Shown here: one piece after another, positions 15,799 to 20,138 of the stretch
Layout of the letters: each line of letters starts with the position of its first letter
How positions within the stretch are numbered: the first letter of the stretch is position 1
NCBI GenBank assembly: GCA_002495535.1
Contig: DAFX01000089.1
Location: forward strand, 1 to 20,138
Length of the DNA: 20,138 nucleotides
Source: Euryarchaeota archaeon UBA433
Lineage (GTDB): Archaea > Thermoplasmatota > Poseidoniia > Poseidoniales > Poseidoniaceae
Direction of reading: 5' to 3'
The notes under the pieces: generated by a model
What the model was told of the DNA's origin: nothing
The model's input: the letters and a program-made list of their open reading frames with translations, nothing else
The model's database searches: none
Program-made: the position numbers and the translations under genes

Positions 15799-18228
15799 AT
15801 GAACCGGTTCCTCGTACTGTTCATTGCCTTCAGTATGCTTCCTTTGGTGGCTTTTGCTCCCGCTGTTGCAGCCAACGACGTCGAGCTGATCGATGCAGGG
15901 TACACCCATCAGACCTCGGAAAAATTAGTTCACTGGCAAACCATGAACGACGGCTCAATTCTCACAGTTGATGCTGAAGGAAACCTAAGTGTCAATGCCT
16001 TTAGCAATGGTATTCTGGTGCCACTTTGGAGCATCGACCTCAATGTGAGCGCCAACAGTGCTCGTCTAGACAGCGCCCAATTGTTGACTGCGGTTGCGCA
16101 CGATGCTGGAGTTTTGGTTGTTCACATGGATCTCCAAATCGCAAATCGAAACATTACCACTTCAGATCCTGTTAATGATATGGACTGGGATGCTGAGGGT
16201 GATTTGTGGCTGGCACACTTCGCGGGTCGAAGGCGTGCGGAAGAATATGGTTCAGAAGGAGCAACTGGCACATACTCACCCCCAGTTCAAAGCGGTTTCA
16301 ACTCGTTTCTGGTGTTGGAAGATGGTCGCGTGGTCCTCGGCGGTTATGACACAAAAGTTCACGTTTCTGACAACGGTGGAACGTTGCTGACAACCCTCAC
16401 AGAGCCAGGTGGCATTGTGAACGCCCTGCTTCAAGACCATGACGGGCACCTCATTGTTGGCTCGTCAAACGGGGCGATCTATCGCTATGACACTGATTCA
16501 TGGTCGGTTGAAACATTGGCTTTGAGTCATGGTTCATCCGTCGTCCATCTCGAAGAAGTTGACAACAGCACCTACATCGCTGGAACTCAAAATGGTAAAC
16601 TCACTATGATTGACGGAGCCACGTTTACTGAAGGGGAAACCTACACCTCCCAAGGTACGGTCATCGGATCCAATTCACCCTACACTGGAGAAGTGTTCAT
16701 CGTCTCTTCATTCCTTTCCAATTCCAAAATCCGACTCTATGATCTTGACACCGATGGTGACGGGGTTACAGATACAAACGATGCATTCCCCAATGAAATC
16801 ACTCAATGGGGCGATGCAGACATGGATGGATATGGAGACAATCTGAACGGCTACATGGGCGATCAGTTCCCTAACGACGGCACACAATATGTCGATGCTG
16901 ACGGTGATGGATACGGTGACAACCCTGCCGGTACCGATGGTGACCTCTTCCCAAACAATGCAGATCAGTGGCAGGACCGAGATGGTGACGGCTATGGAGA
17001 CAACATGCAAGGTGAGAACGGTGACATGTTCCCGGATGAACCAACACAGTGGGAGGACGGCGATCAAGATGGATACGGAAGCAATCCAGACGGCTTGATG
17101 CCTGATTCATGCCCGACACAAAACGGGTTCTCGAAACAAGATCGGTACGGTTGCCCTGACACCGACCTTGATGGCTACTCCAATCCAGATGCGAACTTCG
17201 GTGTTGAGCAAGGGGCAGATGCCCTTCCTTCGCAAGGCACACAATGGCTCGATCAAGATGGAGATGGCTATGGCGATAACACCACTGGACTCCTTCCAGA
17301 TGCTTGCCCTTGGGAATTTGGCAATTCGACTAAAGCTTGGTTGGCAAACGCCACTGCAGCTGTTGGTTTCGTCGAAGTCGTATCCAACGGTTGTGAAGAC
17401 CTCGATGGCGATGGTTGGGTTGACCGAACCGAATCCATTGGCATGGAAACGAATCCAGATGAACACTTTGATGGTGACAAGGACGGCGTAGGTTCGAACG
17501 CTGATTATGACGATACAAAACCCCTCATCCAAACTGAAAAAGATCATTGCATGCTCAACTTCGACGACCTCTCTGATGCCTGTATGGGGTGGCGCAGTGC
17601 CGACTATCAGGCTTACCTAGCGAGGGATAAGGGTGTGAATGAAAGCGATTATTCGTACGCTGCTTGGAACGCAAGTAAGAATGCCGGCCTCCTTGACACC
17701 AATTCTGACGTTGACTCCAACACCGTCAAGCAAGTCATTGCGGTCAGTGGTGTTGCTTTCGTCATGTTGACGCTCGTCATCGTGGCCGTTGCTGCCGTCA
17801 GTAAGCGCAGGAAGGCAAAGGCCAACATGAAACTGTACGGGACTGCCTTCGCTCCCGATCACAAATCTAAATCTGCATCTGCAGAAGCGTTGGAGGGTAC
17901 CGCAGGGCTCTCGGCACGAGGGGGTGTAGAATCTGATTCAGCATGGGACGATGACATCGCAAGCCTCGATTTCAGCGAAAAAGATGATGATTTGACCGAT
18001 GAAACATCTTCTCCTGCCGTCATTGACGCCACGTCCTTGTACGGAGAGGAAGACAGCATTGAGGACATTGCTGGAATCGCTGCTCCGACGCCAGATGCCC
18101 CGGAAGCACCTGCGCCAACAGCCGCCCCATCGAATGGCCCCCCAGTCCCAGAAACGGGGCTGCCAGAAGGTTGGACCATGGATCAGTGGAAATGGTACGG
18201 CCAGGAATGGCTGGACAAGCAAAAGTGA
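15799..18228 (+). CDS. secreted beta-propeller / thrombospondin type 3 repeat protein with membrane anchor
   Basis: Surface protein of 809 residues. Signal peptide at 1-25 (MNRFLVLFIAFSMLPLVAFA, cleavage near AVAA). Residues about 30-314 look like a beta-propeller with repeated blades such as DGRVVLGGYDTKVHVSDNGG and DGHLIVGSSNGAIYRYDTDS. Residues 315-573 are Asp-rich calcium-binding thrombospondin type 3 repeats. A membrane helix (about 645-668, VIAVSGVAFVMLTLVIVAVAAV) is followed by KRRK, an acidic Ala/Pro-rich cytosolic tail, and a final block LPEGWTMDQWKWYGQEWLD. The ATG is chosen because it gives an ideal signal peptide and sits behind a TATA-like element; the GTG at 15730 overlaps the upstream stop and would bury the signal peptide. 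Ligand unknown; Ca2+ binding follows from the repeat family. Confidence 0.92.
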   Translation: MNRFLVLFIAFSMLPLVAFAPAVAANDVELIDAGYTHQTSEKLVHWQTMNDGSILTVDAEGNLSVNAFSNGILVPLWSIDLNVSANSARLDSAQLLTAVAHDAGVLVVHMDLQIANRNITTSDPVNDMDWDAEGDLWLAHFAGRRRAEEYGSEGATGTYSPPVQSGFNSFLVLEDGRVVLGGYDTKVHVSDNGGTLLTTLTEPGGIVNALLQDHDGHLIVGSSNGAIYRYDTDSWSVETLALSHGSSVVHLEEVDNSTYIAGTQNGKLTMIDGATFTEGETYTSQGTVIGSNSPYTGEVFIVSSFLSNSKIRLYDLDTDGDGVTDTNDAFPNEITQWGDADMDGYGDNLNGYMGDQFPNDGTQYVDADGDGYGDNPAGTDGDLFPNNADQWQDRDGDGYGDNMQGENGDMFPDEPTQWEDGDQDGYGSNPDGLMPDSCPTQNGFSKQDRYGCPDTDLDGYSNPDANFGVEQGADALPSQGTQWLDQDGDGYGDNTTGLLPDACPWEFGNSTKAWLANATAAVGFVEVVSNGCEDLDGDGWVDRTESIGMETNPDEHFDGDKDGVGSNADYDDTKPLIQTEKDHCMLNFDDLSDACMGWRSADYQAYLARDKGVNESDYSYAAWNASKNAGLLDTNSDVDSNTVKQVIAVSGVAFVMLTLVIVAVAAVSKRRKAKANMKLYGTAFAPDHKSKSASAEALEGTAGLSARGGVESDSAWDDDIASLDFSEKDDDLTDETSSPAVIDATSLYGEEDSIEDIAGIAAPTPDAPEAPAPTAAPSNGPPVPETGLPEGWTMDQWKWYGQEWLDKQK
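16741..17517 (+). repeat. thrombospondin type 3 calcium-binding repeat array
   Basis: Tandem Asp-rich units inside the surface-protein gene. Three consecutive units starting at DADMDGYGDN, DADGDGYGDN and DRDGDGYGDN are exactly 27 residues (81 bp) each, with consensus DxDGDGYGDNxxGxxGDxFPxxxTQWx. Further, more diverged units follow, including LDQDGDGYGDN and DLDGDGW, interrupted by Cys-containing segments. The DNA is diverged enough that it is a protein repeat, not a fresh tandem duplication. Confidence 0.85.
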
Positions 18229-18295
18229 ACTAAAGAGGCCTCAATAGAGTATCAAGACCATCCTTGTGACATGGTCACCACTCGCACGCGTGAAG

Positions 18296-18589
18296 ATGTC
18301 TAAAGCAACTAAACACGATCCCTGGTTCGAGACCATGCGCTTGTACAACCGCAAAAAATCCGACATCGAAGAGTTGATCAGAGAAGTTCAATCTGAAATG
18401 AATACACAACACCTTCGATACCTTGAACGCAAAGAAAATGGTTCACAAAAAGATAAGCTCCGAGCTTTGCTCAAGTACACGCGAGCAAAAGCGGTTTACG
18501 ATACCGTACGTTGGGTCGCAGTTGAACGAGGTGCTGTGCATCCCTTATCGAGCCATTTCGTGAATCAATCAGCGCCAAACAATCGGTAG
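18296..18589 (+). CDS. hypothetical small helical protein
   Basis: Not recognised. A 97-residue, Lys/Arg/Glu-rich, mostly helical protein. Residues about 8-50 (DPWFETMRLYNRKKSDIEEL onward) and about 60-85 (DKLRALLKYTRAKAVYDTVR) look like two amphipathic helices; there is no signal peptide, membrane helix or cysteine. ATG 18296 is chosen over the in-frame GTG at 18266, which would add MTWSPLARVK; neither has a convincing Shine-Dalgarno. It lies 67 bp after the surface-protein gene. Its last 21 bases overlap the 3' end of the convergent 84-residue gene. The codon and amino-acid pattern looks coding, but expression is not supported by homology. Confidence 0.6.
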   Translation: MSKATKHDPWFETMRLYNRKKSDIEELIREVQSEMNTQHLRYLERKENGSQKDKLRALLKYTRAKAVYDTVRWVAVERGAVHPLSSHFVNQSAPNNR

Positions 18590-18823
18590 AGATTTTCGAA
18601 GAGCACCGAGTTCTTCTCCGGTGTAAACGGGTTTTCCATCCGCCTTGAGCGTGTTCATAATGAGCCACAATACCCCGTTCCATGCGGTGGAGTTGGCAAA
18701 AATCTCGACATGACCGCAAGCAGCAGCAACAAGCAATTGTCCTTCATCTGTATTTTCACTAAACAGGGCTCGCACCAAGTTACGAGCATTAAACTCGTAG
18801 CCATCAGGTCGCCATTCCATCAT
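18569..18823 (-). CDS. hypothetical protein, third gene of the ParA-RHH cassette
   Basis: Not recognised. An 84-residue soluble protein with ARNLVRALFSENTDEGQLLV, then a hydrophobic mid-section WNGVLWLIMNTLKADGKPVY and EELGALRKSLPIVWR at the end; mixed alpha/beta, no membrane helix of full length. The start ATG 18823 lies 4 nt after the RHH-gene stop, with GGTG (18831-18834 on the minus strand) 7 nt upstream inside that gene, so translation is probably coupled to it. A second ATG follows immediately. It could be an accessory segregation factor by position. Its 3' end overlaps the convergent gene by 21 bp. Confidence 0.6.
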   Translation of the reverse strand: MMEWRPDGYEFNARNLVRALFSENTDEGQLLVAAACGHVEIFANSTAWNGVLWLIMNTLKADGKPVYTGEELGALRKSLPIVWR

Positions 18824-18827
18824 GCGA

Positions 18828-19070
18828 TCACACCTTGAAAGGGGCCAAGTTCAAACGGTCGACCAAATGTTCGATTTCAACATCGGCAACGGCCTTCATT
18901 CGTTCTCTTAGGGTCTCAATTTCGCCGTTCATTTTGGCTATTTTGTGCGCTCGTACCATATCAAGAAGAAGTTCATTCACGCTCTTGTGGCCGCTTGTGC
19001 TGCGCATAGTGTTCAATTGCCTTCGAACTTCATAACTCACGCTTACGGAGGTCATTCCTTCACCAGTCAT
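18828..19070 (-). CDS. ribbon-helix-helix DNA-binding protein, likely ParA partner
   Basis: An 80-residue small protein. The N-terminal part MTSVSVSYEVRRQLNTMRST followed by GHKSVNELLLDMVRAHK has the ribbon-helix-helix pattern: a short alternating beta strand, helix A, a Gly-x-x-Ser turn, helix B. The C-terminal part (about 45-75, GEIETLRERMKAVADVEIEH) is a charged amphipathic helix suited to dimerisation. Two starts are possible: ATG 19070, or ATG 19055 with GGTGA (19064-19060) 4 nt upstream; the latter begins directly with the RHH strand. It lies 108 bp downstream of the ParA gene on the same strand. RHH proteins act as centromere-binding partners in several ParA systems, including archaeal SegB; an antitoxin is the alternative, but no toxin-like partner was recognised. 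Confidence 0.72.
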   Translation of the reverse strand: MTGEGMTSVSVSYEVRRQLNTMRSTSGHKSVNELLLDMVRAHKIAKMNGEIETLRERMKAVADVEIEHLVDRLNLAPFKV

Positions 19071-19103
19071 TGCAATCCCTGCTCATGACTGCGTTGCTAA
19101 GGC

Positions 19104-19110
19104 TACTTAA
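19104..19110 (-). promoter_or_regulatory. candidate TATA element of the RHH gene
   Basis: The minus strand reads GGGTTAAGTAGCC, with TTAAGTA 34-40 bp before ATG 19070. If used, the RHH and 84-residue genes have their own promoter in addition to read-through from parA. The match is weak. Confidence 0.25.
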
Positions 19111-19158
19111 CCCCCGCGAAGGATGGATTGTGGAAATGGAGTTTTCTCTACCCTTTTG

Positions 19159-19177
19159 AGGGCCTTCGAAAGGTCCT
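19159..19177 (-). terminator. hairpin directly after parA
   Basis: AGGGCCTT (19159-19166) pairs with AAGGTCCT (19170-19177), with one G-U pair and a CGA loop, starting 2 bp past the parA stop. There is no T-run on the minus strand beyond it, so it may attenuate or stabilise the mRNA 3' end rather than terminate fully. Confidence 0.35.
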
Positions 19178-19178
19178 T

Positions 19179-20138
19179 TCAACGGTTTTTCCGCTTTCGC
19201 AAGAGGCGTGGCTCTTCATTCACGCCGAACTCTCGACGCATTTCCTGAACGCGTTGGTGGAATTCCTTTGCTAGGGTCCAATATTCTAACGATCCAGCCC
19301 CTGCACCAGAGTTCGTCGGTTTGTTCAGCAGCACCGTTGGTGCACCGCTCCAAGGGGCTTCAGCGACCTTGACCAGGCGTCGAATGGTGGTTTTGAACAG
19401 TTTATTTGGCATCTTCTTGTTGACTTCGTCGCAAACGTGACGACTGAGCTTCGAACGTGCATCCACCATGGTCATTGCAATGCCAAAAATTTTCAAATTG
19501 CGGTTGATTCTTCGTTGAATCATCTTGATTGAATTCATCAACATGCTGAACCCTTCAAGGGCATAGTACTCCGCTTGCACAGGGACCATCACCCAGTTCG
19601 CAGCGCACATGGCGTTGATGGACAACAGACCCAAGGACGGTGGTGTGTCGATGATGATGTAATCGAATTCATCGATGATCGGCATGAGGGCTTCTCGAAG
19701 GCGCGTTTCTCTGCCAATTTTGTGACTCAATTCAATTTCTGCACCGGAGAGATGTATATCGCTTGGAAGCAACCATAGATGGCCTACAGAGACGCTATCT
19801 GGTGCTTTTTTGTTGTTGTTTCGCATGCTCCAGGCGTCTTGCATGGATTCAGTTAATTCCTCTGGCCCGATGAGGTATTCTTCCATCAGCGGAAGCTCTT
19901 CCCCAGAATCATTGGTCAAGAGGTCATAGGATGTCTTCTTGACGTTCTTCTTTTCAACACCAAAAGAGGTTGCGCAGTTGCCTTGTGGATCAAGGTCAAT
20001 CAACAAAACTTTTGCTTTTGGCAGACCTTGTCTCGAGGACCCTTTTGCCAATGCAGCCGCAAGGTTGACTGCGGTGGTCGTTTTTGCACAACCGCCTTTC
20101 TGATTTGCAACGGCTATGACCATTTTGTACGGATTCAT
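19179..20138 (-). CDS. parA: ParA/Soj/SegA-family ATPase
   Basis: ATPase that moves or separates DNA (chromosome or plasmid) by cycling on the nucleoid. Seen in 319 residues: deviant Walker A KGGCAKTTT (K14 signature lysine, K19, T20); Walker A' LLIDLDPQGN (D48, D50); family segment LLPSDIHLSGAEIEL (about 123-137); Walker B YIIIDTPPSLGLLSINAM (D164); then VPVQAEYYALEGFSMLMNSI. The C-terminus is basic (RLLRKRKNR), typical of nonspecific DNA contact. Compared with short ParA proteins there is a polar insert at about 99-118. Its ATG occupies the last three bases of the window, so an earlier start cannot be excluded, but MNPYKMVIAVANQKGG is a normal N-terminus. An RHH gene and a small unknown gene follow on the same strand. 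Chromosomal or episomal location is not decidable here. Confidence 0.93.
   Translation of the reverse strand: MNPYKMVIAVANQKGGCAKTTTAVNLAAALAKGSSRQGLPKAKVLLIDLDPQGNCATSFGVEKKNVKKTSYDLLTNDSGEELPLMEEYLIGPEELTESMQDAWSMRNNNKKAPDSVSVGHLWLLPSDIHLSGAEIELSHKIGRETRLREALMPIIDEFDYIIIDTPPSLGLLSINAMCAANWVMVPVQAEYYALEGFSMLMNSIKMIQRRINRNLKIFGIAMTMVDARSKLSRHVCDEVNKKMPNKLFKTTIRRLVKVAEAPWSGAPTVLLNKPTNSGAGAGSLEYWTLAKEFHQRVQEMRREFGVNEEPRLLRKRKNR

Noticed and set aside
15253..15909. 218-residue Ser/Thr/Ala-rich minus-strand frame
   Set aside because: Antisense to the acidic tail of the coiled-coil protein and the start of the surface gene; no promoter, ribosome site or domain.
16708..17067. Minus-strand frame of Val/Ile repeats with apparent periodicity
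   Set aside because: The periodicity is the reverse reading of the thrombospondin type 3 repeats, not an independent gene.
16741..17517. Possible CRISPR or DNA tandem repeat
   Set aside because: The regular 81-bp spacing comes from protein repeats in frame; the DNA units are diverged and have no conserved repeat/unique spacer structure.

Overview
The window looks like chromosomal DNA of a planktonic euryarchaeon, most likely Marine Group II (Candidatus Poseidoniales) or a close relative. Directly visible: the C-terminal part of an archaeal-type uS10, a protein ending in what looks like an archaeal GINS B-domain, a tRNA-Leu without an encoded CCA end, several genes with a TATA-like element about 25 bp before the ATG and no Shine-Dalgarno (leaderless style), and two large secreted proteins anchored by a C-terminal membrane helix. 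The taxonomic assignment is inference from these features and overall style, not from a database comparison.

Layout. 1-294: end of rps10 (+). 392-1441: GINS-like replication factor (-), convergent with rps10; the gap holds two inverted repeats. 1496-1552: possible 18-codon leader ORF. 1553-7984: a 2143-residue secreted, membrane-anchored surface protein (+) whose Shine-Dalgarno is buried in a hairpin. 8017-8098: tRNA-Leu(CAA) (+). 8163-8396: small DUF2892/YgaP-like membrane protein (-). 8480-9199: archaeal phosphoglycolate-phosphatase-like HAD enzyme (-). 9314-12016: P1B-type heavy-metal ATPase (+), divergent from the HAD gene, followed by a winged-helix regulator (12076-12579) and a triple zinc-ribbon protein (12627-13019). 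13163-15733: an 856-residue cytoplasmic coiled-coil protein. 15799-18228: a secreted beta-propeller/thrombospondin-type-3 protein with a membrane anchor and a distinctive cytosolic tail. 18296-18589: unknown 97-residue protein. On the minus strand at the right edge: ParA-family ATPase (19179-20138), ribbon-helix-helix protein (18828-19070) and an unknown 84-residue protein (18569-18823), arranged like a DNA-segregation cassette.

How they fit together. The window mixes information processing (uS10, GINS, tRNA-Leu, ParA-RHH) with cell-surface proteins, metal homeostasis (ATPase plus adjacent regulator) and metabolite repair (HAD phosphatase). Coding density is high. No gene-free stretch exceeds about 150 bp, and no insertion sequence, CRISPR array or phage gene is visible. 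The items most worth a second look are the hairpin-occluded ribosome-binding site with an abutting leader ORF before the giant surface gene, the ParA-RHH-hypothetical cassette, the long coiled-coil protein, the GINS-like protein with a very long acidic linker, and the mixed metal-selectivity signature of the P-type ATPase.
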